DNA from: Coprinellus micaceus
Lineage: Eukaryota > Basidiomycota > Agaricomycetes > Agaricales > Psathyrellaceae
DNA length: 64,000 nucleotides
Direction of reading: 5' to 3'
Assembly: GCA_951394405.1 (NCBI GenBank)
Contig: OX596340.1
Location: forward strand, 558,001 to 622,000
Below, one piece after another: positions 45,525-55,889 of this stretch. Every line of letters begins with the position of its first letter. Position 1 is the first letter of the stretch. The notes under the pieces were generated by a model that had not been told where the DNA came from, searched no databases, and was given only the letters and a program-made list of their open reading frames with translations. The position numbers were made by a program, and so were the translations under genes.

Positions 45525-45659
45525 CAGCAGCTTCTTGATCTCGTACCACCACCTTCCTCTTTGGGCCGCACACTCTCCACCTCGCATCCTTCGCTACTCG
45601 ACACATAGGAAGACGTCGTTCACTCGATACCGGTACAACATTCGCATTCGACATCGTTG

Positions 45660-47969
45660 ATGTCAACACCGCACCGCCGCGACCCGCCCCGGTCGTCGTC
45701 GTCGCCCCCGGGCGCTCGATCTCGATCGCGGGCTCAACCTCCCGAGACCCTCCCTCCTCCTCGCTCGCGTGCTACCTCCCCTGGGGGTAGACACCAGCGC
45801 ACTCCGACCGCCCGTGCGGCATCTACCGTCTCTACGGAGTCGGGGGTGTCTTTCGGGTCGTCTCAACCTCGCGCGTCCTCCACCAGGGACCGCTACCGAC
45901 CAGACATCCCCTCCCAGCGAGGGGCAGTCAGGCCACCTTCTCGTGCTTCAACGGATGGGGATGATGAGGATCCGTTGAACACCCTTCCGCTTTCCGCTCA
46001 GGCTCTCCAGGCTCGCCTGGAAGCTGCCCGAGCAGAAGCGTCGCAGACCCCTAGGGGCTCTGTGAATTCGGAGATGTTGCGTCAAGAGCCGGGAGCTCCG
46101 ACCACGGAGGACACCTTCAGTCGTGCATCGACTGTGGTCCCTACGAGGTCTATCACATCCCTGCGAGAGGCCTCTGACGCCCTCCACCTCCTCGCCGCCT
46201 ACTTCCTCGACCATGACGTTCCCCCGCCGTCCCAGGACGCGGAAACGGAAGACATGGCCGTCGAAGAAGTCGACCTTATCTCGTCGGCCTTCGACAGGCT
46301 GACTGCTGCAGTCCGGGGCTCTACCTGGGCTGATTCTATCGCTCTCGACCCCCCTGCGGTCTACGCGCCTATGGCGCACGAGCAACTCTTCCCAGCGGAC
46401 GGACAGCTGTCCAACGCTGACGATTTCCCTCTCCTCTCCGATCCCCAGCACTCTGACTGGGCCGATCAGGGGGATAATCCCACGGTGCGGCGTAGGGTGT
46501 TTAGACCCCCAACTCCCACCCGGCGCACAGACCAGACCCGGCCCGCTCCGGCGGCATCGGCGATGGATCTGGACGTCACTCCGGCCCAGGCTCCGGCCCA
46601 GGCCCCACCTCCGGCCCCGGCCCCCGATCCGAGTCGTCCGTTTCCAGCGGCGTCCCGGAAGAAGGGCAAGGCCAAAGCTCCGGCCGCTCCTCCCAAGCCC
46701 GCAAAAGGCCCGGAGGACCGGCCCACTCTTCCGATCGCTGGTGCGACCCCGGTCCATGCCCAACCGGCTAGACCGACGGTTCCGTTCCAGCGTCCTCCCT
46801 CGGGTGGAGGTCTCCCTGCTGGCCCTCGGGCCGGGGCGACAAAACCCAAGGCTCGGCAAACCTTCGTCGTCGTCGCGCGCAAGGCTGCCAACCTCTCCAA
46901 GGCTGAGTCCGCCGCCATCTTGGCAAAGGCTCGCCCCGATCTCCCCGCGGCTTCCATCGCGAAGATGGTGGACGCGAACCCCTCGCCTTCTGGCGCTTCT
47001 GGTTCTTCGAAGTCGAAGAAGAAGAAGCCCGCGAAGGCTCCCTTTACGATCGACGGGCCTTCTCGAAGGCAAGTCATCGTCATCTTCGGCGAGGGCGTCA
47101 AGGCCCCTGCCCCTCCTTGGGAAACCGTGCAAGGCGGTCTCAACACTGCTCTCGAAGTCCGGCAATCGAGGATTCGTATCCTCTCCGGGAGCAACACTAC
47201 TGGGGGCTGGGCCCTCACCACGACGGAAGTACCGTCCGAGAACGACCTCGATGTCATTCGCGGATGGCTACACGCCGCCTATCCCGACCTCGCCAAGAAG
47301 ATCTGGGCAGGTCTCCCTTCGTCGACATCTTACCTCAAGATCGTCGGCTGCCCTCGTTACCGCAACGCAAGCGGCGACGTTACCACTGCCGGAGACATCA
47401 GGACCGCCCTCGAGGCCTCCCCTCTCTCCGTCTACATCCACCTGACGGCCATGCCTCGGGTCATCAAGGAGTCGGACCGCAGCACCTCCGCTACGGCCTA
47501 CTTCAACATCTGGGATTCCCAACACGGATCCCGCGCGAAGTGCTTAATCGACAAGCGCATCATCGTTCTCGGGCGGGAGTGCTTCATTCGTGGAGCAACC
47601 CCCCAACCCGGTGTCCCTCTCTGCCAGAACTGCTGGCGTTGGGGTCACCCTACTGTCGGATGCCGAGCTCACGCACGGTGCCCAATCTGCGGCCAGCCTC
47701 ATCGCGAACACGAGCATCGCTCGCACGCGACGTGCTGCAAGGGTCAGCCCAAGGCTAACCCTCCCATCGACCCCACTCCCCCGGAGGTCACCGCCTGCCC
47801 TCACACTCGGAGGTGCATCAATTGTCGCAAGGAAGGTCACATCGCCACGGATCGGCGGTGTGAGTTCTGGACCGCTCGTTTCGATCGTCCCAAGATCGAT
47901 TCTCTCTATGCCAAGGTACGTGTCATTCAACAACACGGCAGGCAAATCACTCACTCACATCCTGTTTAA
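45660..47969 (+). CDS. LINE B3 ORF1, zinc-knuckle protein, 769 aa
   Basis: Starts at ATG 45660 (MSTPHRRDPPRSSSSPPGAR) and ends at TAA 47967-47969. The N-terminal half is Pro/Ser/Arg-rich. A conserved helix-like block (REASDALHLLAAYFLDHD) lies near residue 170, equivalent to the family A block. An Ala/Pro/Lys-rich segment leads to an RRM-like region (RRQVIVIFGEG). Three zinc knuckles near residues 650-755 are CQNCWRWGHPTVGC, CPICGQPHREHEH and CINCRKEGHIATDRRC. Unlike A2/A4 it is a single frame. The stop and the ORF2 start overlap as TAATG, a known arrangement for termination-reinitiation in LINEs. Confidence 0.9.
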   Translation: MSTPHRRDPPRSSSSPPGARSRSRAQPPETLPPPRSRATSPGGRHQRTPTARAASTVSTESGVSFGSSQPRASSTRDRYRPDIPSQRGAVRPPSRASTDGDDEDPLNTLPLSAQALQARLEAARAEASQTPRGSVNSEMLRQEPGAPTTEDTFSRASTVVPTRSITSLREASDALHLLAAYFLDHDVPPPSQDAETEDMAVEEVDLISSAFDRLTAAVRGSTWADSIALDPPAVYAPMAHEQLFPADGQLSNADDFPLLSDPQHSDWADQGDNPTVRRRVFRPPTPTRRTDQTRPAPAASAMDLDVTPAQAPAQAPPPAPAPDPSRPFPAASRKKGKAKAPAAPPKPAKGPEDRPTLPIAGATPVHAQPARPTVPFQRPPSGGGLPAGPRAGATKPKARQTFVVVARKAANLSKAESAAILAKARPDLPAASIAKMVDANPSPSGASGSSKSKKKKPAKAPFTIDGPSRRQVIVIFGEGVKAPAPPWETVQGGLNTALEVRQSRIRILSGSNTTGGWALTTTEVPSENDLDVIRGWLHAAYPDLAKKIWAGLPSSTSYLKIVGCPRYRNASGDVTTAGDIRTALEASPLSVYIHLTAMPRVIKESDRSTSATAYFNIWDSQHGSRAKCLIDKRIIVLGRECFIRGATPQPGVPLCQNCWRWGHPTVGCRAHARCPICGQPHREHEHRSHATCCKGQPKANPPIDPTPPEVTACPHTRRCINCRKEGHIATDRRCEFWTARFDRPKIDSLYAKVRVIQQHGRQITHSHPV

Positions 47970-50900
47970 TGGTTAGATCGGTAATCAGTAAACTTCGTGT
48001 GTGTACTTTTAACGTTGCTAAGTCCTACGAGTCTGTCAATGTATTTCTCGAGCGCGAATGTAATAAATTCGATGTTCTATTTCTCCAAGAGCCGCCCTGG
48101 CGCTTAATAAGACATGCCCCCTCAGCTACGGATAAGGAGGGCTCCGAGGTGATTGGTTCACCCCGTCATCCACAATGGTCGTGCCTCGCGCCGGCCGTGG
48201 CCCCTGGGACAAAGCCTAGAGTTTTGACCTATATTTCTAGACGTTTGGACACTATGCGTCCGACGTACCGTCGAGACCTTATCGACGATCGGGATGTTAT
48301 GATCATCTCCCTCTTTGTGGGGAATGAACCTATTCATCTCATGAATGTTTACTCCGACGATCAGCACAGAGGAATTGACCTCATTGCTGAACGTGCACAT
48401 CGACTTCCCCAACTACACCATATGTCAGGGGATTTCAACTGTCACTCGAGCCAGTGGGACGACGAAGTCGCTCACCACCGGGCGAAGGCGGTGCTCCTCC
48501 TGGACACTGCTGCTACTCTGGGTTTGGAATACGCTCCACCCCAGAACATCGGGCCTACCTTTGTGTCCCGAGCCGATGAGAACATCAGGTCCGTCATAGA
48601 TCTGGTGTTCCTTCCCCCTCCGGAAGTTATCGCGAGCGCTCCGCTCCGAAACCTCCCCCTTCAAGGAGAGTCGGACCATGTTCCGCTCACTTCTGTCATC
48701 CACCTTGACCATGCGGTCGAGAGGATCCAAGGCCGTACCCTGAAACCCAAGTCGGATTCAGAGACGGAATTTCTAGTGCAGGTCATGCAAGACTTGCCAG
48801 CGCTTAACGGCGTACACGACCTCGGTACCAGAGAGGGGATTGACTCCCTCTCCTCTGCCATCGTGGACGTATTCAACAGAGCTTGGCTTGCCCACTCAGA
48901 AGAATACATCGTCACTCCTCACTCCAAGAAGTGGTGGGATGAAGAGTGTCAAAAGGCGTACGACGAGTATCAAGGGGATAACTCCCCGGAGACCCGTCGT
49001 GCATTTCGGTCAGTTGTAAGAAAGACCAAACGCGAGTTCTTTGATGAACGCATCAAAGATATCTCAGAAACTCATGCACGTCCTTGGGATCTTATGTCCT
49101 GGATCAAGGAGCGCAAAAACCCTCCGAGCGAGGCTATCCAATTCAACGGAGAGCCCTGTCACGAACTCGGTCAACTTTGGGGTGCCTTACACGGCACTTA
49201 CAATGCGGCCAACGATCGTCCGATCGATACGAGCGTACTGGAACCGCTGGAGGACCTCGATGTCTGAGAGTGGCCCGTATTCTCATCTCTGGAGCTGCGA
49301 GAGGCACTCCAGGCGTGTTCGTCACGCTCCGCTCCAGGCCCTGACCATGTAACGTGGGCTCACCTGAAGTATATCCTTGCCGCACCCGAGTGCGAGCGTC
49401 TCATTATCGATTTGGCCAATGCATGCATGGAGGTGGGGCATTGGCCGAAACATTTTAAGGACTCGGTATCGGTTATTATCCCTAAACCGAATAAACCGTC
49501 CTACGACACGCCAAAGGCGTTCAGGCCCATTGTACTCCTGAACACCCTTGGTAAATTGGTTGAGAAAATGGTTTCCAACCGCTTTCAGTTCGATATGATC
49601 AAGTATGATCTTGTCGATCCAAATCAAATGGGAGGGGTGCGTCAGCGCTCCACCAAAGACGCCGGCTTATACCTGACACACCTAGTGCGCACAGGTTGGG
49701 CCAAGGGGTATCACACGAGCGTGTTGGCCTTCGACATTGCTCAGTTTTTCCCCTCGATCAACCACGAGTTCCTACTCGAGGTACTTCGCAAGATGGGCTT
49801 CCACCCTCGGGTGGTGGCCTTCTTTAAATCATACTTGGTGGAGAGACACACGTCCTACGTGTGGAACAACTACACCTCGGAACCATTCCGTGCGGATGTC
49901 GGAGTGGGCCAGGGCTCTGCCCTGTCCCCAGTCCTATCTGCACTCATCGTAGCTCCTATCATGAAGCTATATCGCATACGGGAGCGGGGCCTCGGCACCA
50001 CTCTCATATCTTATGTGGATGACGGATCCTTCGCGGCTCAGTCTCCAGACATCGCAACGAACTGCGTGATGCTTCGCCATGCATACGCGGTTATGTTCGA
50101 CTTATTCACAGCGGCGGGCTTGGTTATGGAACATACCAAGAACGAGCTGTTCCACTTCAGTAGAGCGCACTCCGGTTGGGATCGCCCTATCGACCTCGGG
50201 TTTGCCCCCTTCACAGGGGACACCCCACTCAAACCCAAGAAGTTTTGGAGGTACTTGGGTTTTTATTTTGATCGGAAGCTCACGTTCCAGGAGCACGTAC
50301 GATATTATACCTGCAAAGCACTCACCACTGTTATGGCGATGAGAATGCTGGGCAACTCTACTCGAGGGTTAACTCCCAAGAACAAACGGATCTTATTCCG
50401 TGCCTGCGTCCTTCCGGTCGCAACGTACGGACATAGACTCTGGTATTACGAAGGAGCCAAGAATATTGGCGCCCTCAAAGCTCTGACCACCATGCAGCGT
50501 AAAGCCGCGTGCTGGATTGTGGGGGCGTTCCGCACGTCCCCTACTGGAGGAGTCGAGTGCCTCGCCGGCCTCCCTCCCATTCGTCTCCATCTTCGAAAGC
50601 TGTCCCAGCGGGCGGTCTTCAGGACGGCAACACTCTCGGAAACGCACCCTCTCCGCTCCCTCCTACCCGAGGAGTTCCGGAAGGGCGCCGACCCACATTA
50701 CGGTTCATCTGTCTGGCTTCCAATCGAGAAGCAGGGCAAGGTGCGTGATGCGATTACTCAGACGGCCAAGAATCTGGGTTCGCTCACGGAGGTCTTCTCC
50801 CCTGTCGCGGAGGAGGCCTTGCCAGGTCTTCGACTTATGGACCTCTTTGAGGCTCAGGTCAAATTCAATGAGTACGATACCTATGGTGAGGAACCCCTCA

Positions 50901-51853
50901 ACCGGAGGCGTACCGAACTCAATACCCTGTTCAATGTCGCGCGTGGGCAACCGCGCACGGTGTGTTTTGGGACGGATGCGTCCGTTCCCAAGACATCGAC
51001 CAGGCATCATACGACTGCGGCCTTCGTTTTCGAAGGCCCGGTCGACCTCTCTGGCTCGTCTGCTTGGGCAGCAGGCAAGGTGCTGGCGTCGGACGCCGAG
51101 CTCTTTGCGATCCGGAACGCAGTCCTTAAGGGTTCGTCCCTCGAGGGATGCGACCGGATAGTCATTTTCACCGACTCTATTGCCATGGCAAAACGAGCGG
51201 TAGATCCGTCTGTTCATTCTGGGCAGGCTCATTCGCTTACCGTATGCCGGAAGCTAGTCACCTGGTTGTCAGGATTTCCTGACCGCAAGGTTATGTTCGT
51301 TGAGGTCCCCTCCAAGTTGGAATGGGGGATTCAATATCAGGCACATCTTCGTGCCCGCAGCCTCCCTCCTATCGTTTTAGGGGAAAGGCCAGAAACTTCG
51401 TTGGATGGCGTGCGCAAGCACGTTGCCGACTCAGCGTTGGATGCGTGGACTACTATGGCCCGCGACCCTGACTATCTCGGACACCAGTTCCTGGTGTTCA
51501 GCGACCCCAAGGGGAAGCCTCTTCGTCCCACGTACGTCAATGGCGGTACGTGGCTACGTAATGTCAACGAGGACAATGTACTCTGCGCTCGCTTTGCCAG
51601 AGCCGTTCTCAATCATGCCCCGATAGGCGAGTACTATCGAAGGTTTAATATTCCAGGCCATGACACTCACGAATGTGAGTGCGGTCACCCGACGCAAACC
51701 CGGCGTCATATCTTCACGCACTGCGGAGTGCTTGAAACGCTCGATCGGATTCCTCGCTTCCTGCGAGAGTTCGTCGGATTCCTGATGGAGAACCCGCCCG
51801 CATTTTCATTCGGGTTCCAATATCGTCACCCACCGCCAGTGGGTATTGGATAA
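47969..51853 (+). pseudogene. LINE B3 ORF2 (endonuclease-RT-RNase H), one nonsense codon
   Basis: ATG at 47969 (MVRSVISKLRVCTFNVAKS); the frame ends at TAA 51851-51853. The only lesion is TGA at codon 433 (49265-49267), where B2 has CGA (DVREWPVF), a C-to-T change at CpG. The endonuclease shows FLQEPP, GDFNCHS and SDHVPL. RT has FDIAQFFPSINHEF, GVGQGSALSP and SYVDDGSF. RNase H has GTDASVPK, SDAELFAI and FTDSIAM, and the final motif is CECGHPTQTRRHIFTHC. Full length would be 1294 residues counting the stop position. Confidence 0.93.
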
Positions 51854-52318
51854 GTGGCTTGCGGCCTTTTCTGGACCAGGCTGTAAAGGCCAACGGTTTA
51901 CGCGCGTAGAACTCGGTAGCCGGCGTGACGTGTCAGTCTCCACAACTGATTGCGGATGAGCGTTGGACTAAGTTGGGCGCTCTACGGAGTTGCCTATCGG
52001 GGGGTGTGGAGAACCCCCCAGAGCCTGGATCGAAACGCGTTTACTTAGTAGCCGGTCGGCTAAGTCTGGGGAGGGGCACCGCGATAAAACTTATCCTTCT
52101 GGCGTCGCCTACAAAGGCTTCGCACACGAGTCTTGGACTCCGCTTCGGGGGAGTCCTATCTTTCGCCCCATCGCTGCATTTATGCGTCTGTTTGTAAATG
52201 TTGGCTGTATGTATCGTAGAAATACTTTGTGTAGTAGCTAGCGACCGGACTGCCTTTGTGCCCCGGAATACAAAAGCTGAATTCAAAAAAAAAAAAAAAA
52301 AAAAACCTGGTCCACTCG

Positions 52319-53620
52319 GATGGGCGAGCCAGTGGGTTTACGCTTGCCGCCCCCAGGGGGAACGACACGCGAGCGTTGCTTGTTCGTCTTGGATGGGGCG
52401 AACGAAGGAGGAGGATTCTGAGCGGGGTACTCCGGAGGTGGTGTGTCTGCAAGACCCTCTCGGATCTTGCGGGCAGACGCCTCGGTGTACTCTCGCCAGT
52501 AGTGAAAGCCCTTGGGAGGAGCTGTAGATAGGGGGGAGGGGGGCCGCCCCGAGGGGTCGGCCTTCCCCCAGCCTTGAGGTACGAGCACCACCTGTAGAGA
52601 TGACGGCTCTTGAACCGCTGGGCTGACGAGCACGTCCTCCATGGGACGTGGTGTAGTAGAGTCTTGGAGATTCTCCTCGGGAGGTACAACCTCGCCGCTG
52701 AGCATCTCCTCGACGTTGGCAGCCCAGGACCCGATTGCGGGGTCCGAAGCATAGATATCGTCGTCCTCCTCTTGCACCTGCATAGGGTGTAGGGGGGGGG
52801 CGTGTGCGGTGTCGCCGACAGGTCGGCTACTGAGAGGATCCTCGCTCTCTCCGCGTCCAAGGGGAGGGATCCTTCCGAACTGAATCGGGGGGGATCGGAT
52901 CCTCTGAGCGCGGGGAGTGGCTTGGGTGTGTGGAGACGGCGGACGGGTGCCCGGTGGGGTCACCATGTCGTCGTCGTCGTCCATGGATTCGAACACTTTC
53001 CCCCAGGCAGAGCCTTGGATGGCAGCGTCGACTCGGTCCCAGGTGCACCGTAGAGTATTGACCGCCTCGTACTCCTCAGCGGGAGGATCCCGCCTGAGGA
53101 AGAACTCGGCAGCCCGATTGAGGGAGGAGATGGCATCTTCTAGGGTGAGAGTGTTGGAGGGTGCCGGGGTGGGGAATTGGGTCCTGGTCGCTTCCGAACC
53201 AAAACTCACCGCCTCCTCGTCATCCTCGCTAGTACTCTCGCTCCCATCCTTCTCCCTGTAGACTGTGGACGGTGGAACGGTGGCAGAGTGGGCGCTCTGG
53301 TCCTCCGTTCCTCCTCCGCTGATGTTCAACGGGTCATCGTCACTCTGGGCGGCGGTGCTCGTCGATGTTTGAGATGGTCCGTGCGGAGCCCGAAGGGTCG
53401 GCACGTCCGGTGTGTATCGTTGGCGGGCTTGCGCCCCTAACGAGGTGGATTGAGAGTCCTGGGACAGGTCCCTGTTGGAGTGCAGAGAGGCGGCCCTCGA
53501 GGGGGGCCTCTGTGTAGAGGAAGCCGAAAGGCTGGGATCTCGGGACGACGTGCGGGATCGGCCGCCTGGTGGGGACGACTTCTCCCGGCGCGGGGCGGAT
53601 TTTTTCTTCGTTGGGGACAT
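52319..53620 (-). pseudogene. LINE A4 ORF1a, N-terminal part
   Basis: The ATG at 53620 (MSPTKKKSAPRREKSSPPGG) opens 434 codons without a stop up to RVDQ, where B3 is inserted; the frame then runs into the B3 poly(T). It is Ser/Pro/acid-rich and probably disordered, with a conserved block DAISSLNRAAEFFLRRD near residues 150-170. Together with 45234-45524 it would give an ORF1a of about 530 aa. Confidence 0.85.
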
Positions 53621-53755
53621 CGGAGATGCCCTCGGTGGTCGTATACCAGCCTAGCAGTCGGCGGTACACCTTCCTGGCGACGGGGTAGAGATGTTGCGAG
53701 TGTGGAGATAGGTCGGCCCGAATAGGAAGGTGGTGGTAAGAGATCAAGAAGCGTG

Positions 53756-55602
53756 GACGCCCTCTCTGCCGCTGCCCTCTCCATCTCATCTTCTGCATCT
53801 TCGACTTGTGCATTCTGCACCCGGTCTGGCCATACCCAGGCTGACTGCCGTGCGTTTGCCCGTGCCCAGAAGAACGCACGCGAGTACGTGGCGTCTGGAC
53901 CCTCCCAGAAGCGTGGACACCAGTCCAAGAAGGCCCAGGAGAAGACTCAGGAGTCGGCCGCCACGTCTGGTGTGACCGAGTTTGCTGGAAATGCAAGTGC
54001 TGTTCCGGATCTCGCAGATCCTTCTTCCCCCATCCAACCCCATGCTGACTTTTGTTGGAATGCAGACTCAGGCTGCACTTCAACAATGACGCTGCACTGT
54101 CACTGGCTTCAAAATTATCGTCCTCTCTGTGTCGGTGTCGAGTTAGCAGATGGCAGTATCATCTACTCTGCTGGGGTTGCGACTGTGGTCATTGACCCAG
54201 TGGTGGACGGGAAGAGGATTCGATCCGTAGAGCTTACACGTGTTCTCCATGTACCCCAGCTTCGTTCCAATCTCCTATCATGCTTGTTCCTCACTCGGTG
54301 CTGCGGTTTCTCCATCCTCATCGACTCAGCCTTCATGCACTTCATGCGTAGTGGTATGACGCTGTTTCGAGCTCGAATCACATCCAACAACGCTGCCTTC
54401 ATCGATGGAGCTACTCGAACCACTGTAGAGTCTGCGAACGCCCTTACAACACGTCCCCTTGACCTCCAGCTCTGGCATGAACGTCTCTGCCACCACAACA
54501 CCGCCGACATTTCGAAACTCATCTCTGGCGGTCTGGCTACTGGCATCTCCCTCTCCTCTTCTGCGAAGCGAGACCTCATCTGCGAGCCCTGTCTGGCTGG
54601 CAAGATGCACTCTGGGTCGTTTCCCTCAACTGGGAACCGTGCCTCGCATCCCCTTGACCTCGTCCACTCCGATCTGTGCGGTCCCATGTCTGTCTCAACC
54701 CCAGAAGGCTTCCGTTACTGGTGTGTCTTCATTGACGACCATACGCACTATCGGGTCACGGTCATGCTCAAGCGGAAGAGTGACACATTCGCCGCCTTCA
54801 AGCTGTTCAAGGCTCTTGCCGAGACGCAGCTGGGTCGAAAGATCAAGGCTCTGCATGACAACAAGGGTGGCGAGTACATGTCCACCGAGTTCAACACATT
54901 CTGTGACAACTCTGGCATTCTCATGCCTCGCCACCCAGGTGAAGGTCTGGAACTGCCTGCCTACCTCTGCGCTTCCGGGTAAGACACCCTACGAAGCCTG
55001 GTACAGCAAGAAGCCAGATCTCAGCCGCTTCAGGGTGTTTGGATGCACTGCCTACGTCTTTGTGCAGAAGGACAAGCGCAAGAAGCTGGAGTCCCACATG
55101 CGCAAGTGTCTGTTTGTGGGCTATCCATCGGATTACAAGGGCTGGAACTTCTACGATCCCACGACCAAGCAGTTCTTCGTCTCTGAACGTGCTGAGTTTG
55201 ACGAATGCTACTTCCCTGGTCTCAGGATGAACAACTCCATCGACCACAACCTCCTCCATCTTCTTGGACAACCACCCACCGCTCCCATCCCCTCTGGCGC
55301 CCCTGCTGCGTCCCCAGAGGTTCCTGATGACGTTGAGCTTCCCCAGATGCCTGTGCATCTACCTGCTCACATTGAGCCACCCCCAGCACCTCGAGGTGCT
55401 TCACCGGTTCCAGTCCCCCTTCTGAATCTGCCTGCTCCTCAACCGCCTGCCCCTGCTCCTGCCCAGCTTCGTGGTGCGAGTCCTGCCCCTCAGCCTGTCA
55501 GACGCACAGGACAGCAGTCAAAGCAGCCAGGGGAGTGGTGGAAGGTGGCTAAACCGGTTCGACGTGGTGCTAGCCTCAGTGATTCTGACTCTGAATCTGA
55601 AA
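53756..55602 (+). pseudogene. Copia C3 Gag-protease-integrase, same integrase deletion as C1
   Basis: From the Gag DALSAAALSISSS region: zinc knuckle CAFCTRSGHTQADC, protease NADSGCTST, integrase HERLCHHN...CEPC, HSD and DNKGGEY. The frame ends at 54982 after the codons for ELPAYLCASG. The rest (LPTSALPGKTPYEAWYS, then the Pro-rich linker) lies in another frame up to 55602, where A5 begins. The junction at about 54895-54985 is base-identical to C1, and the two copies differ by very few substitutions, so both descend from one already deleted source. Confidence 0.9.
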
Positions 55603-55609
55603 AGAGCCC

Positions 55610-55889
55610 TGTTGTGTTGTGCTCAGTCGCAATCCAATGGCATAGACCTCTGCCCTCGTAGGCTCACAGACTGCCGTCAGCCACACATAGGTTCCCAGAG
55701 CAACCACAGTGTGCAACAGTCTAACCGAGCCTGGGCACGTCTAGCTTGGCTGTTTGGTACCCCATTCAGTTAGCAGTTCATGCAACCAAGACCGGATAGC
55801 TCAGTGGTTAGAGCATCCACCCGGAGATGGGAAGGTCCTTGGTTCAAACCCAGGTCTGGTCATTCTTTTCTGTCACTTGTGTCGCAACA
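55610..55889 (+). mobile_element. 280-bp solo-LTR-like element with tRNA-like module, copy 1
   Basis: Ends are TGTTGTG...CGCAACA (a near-perfect 7-bp inverted repeat with TG...CA termini), with a 5-bp target duplication AGCCC/AGTCC of A5 sequence. No poly(A) and no coding capacity. The 72-nt tRNA-like sequence is at 55790-55861. It is about 96-97% identical by eye to the second copy at 59283-59562 and exactly the same length. TG...CA ends with 5-bp TSDs are the mark of LTR-retrotransposon integrase, so this is best read as a solo LTR or a TRIM-type element. Confidence 0.85.
55790..55861 (+). other. tRNA-like sequence (72 nt) inside the 280-bp element, copy 1
   Basis: The 7-bp acceptor stem pairs fully, with one G-U. 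The D stem GCTC/GAGC with loop AGTGGTTA is intact. The T stem CTTGG/CCAGG with loop TTCAAAC is intact. A box TAGCTCAGTGG and B box GGTTCAAACC match Pol III promoters, and TTTT follows at about 55866. The anticodon stem is broken (TCCAC opposite TGGGA, three pairs only) and position 33 is C, not T, so a working tRNA is unlikely. Confidence 0.8.

Larger units (their letters stand above)
45525..52305 (+). mobile_element. LINE B3, full length (6.8 kb), inserted in A4
   Basis: Complete from the 5' end (CAGCAGCTTCTTGATCTCG at 45525) to a 21-nt poly(A) (52285-52305). The TSD CCTGGTCCACTCG (13 bp, perfect) at 45512-45524 and 52306-52318 is A4 ORF1 sequence. The leader is about 135 nt, ORF1 is intact, ORF2 has one nonsense codon, and the 3' UTR is 51854-52284. 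It is the only complete family B copy visible. Confidence 0.97.
39781..53755 (-). mobile_element. LINE A4, full length, split by B3
   Basis: The complete 5' end lies at about 53755 (CACGCTTCTTGATCTC) and the 3' end is a 30-nt T tract (39781-39810). The 15-bp TSD GACGCCCTCTCTGCC at 39766-39780 and 53756-53770 is perfect and is C3 Gag sequence. Without B3 (45525-52305 and one TSD copy) the element is about 7.2 kb. It is the only family A copy here with both ends. Its 3' UTR is 39811-40258. Confidence 0.95.
35742..55602 (+). mobile_element. Copia element C3 (+), split by LINEs B2 and A4
   Basis: Pieces of one copia Gag-pol are in order: 35742-35778 (Gag codons ITQAFLTEETQ), 39736-39780 (EETQRRRRAADALSA) and 53756-55602 (DALSAAALSISSS through the linker). 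B2 and A4 separate them, each with perfect TSDs made of this Gag sequence. The left part (5' LTR, Gag start) is missing beyond A7; the right part lies beyond A5/C2, outside the window. Confidence 0.9.

Noticed and set aside
55790..55861. Functional tRNA gene
   Set aside because: The anticodon stem is unpaired in two of five positions and position 33 is not T. Two identical modules lie inside 280-bp mobile elements with TSDs, so it is a tRNA-derived part and not a host tRNA gene.
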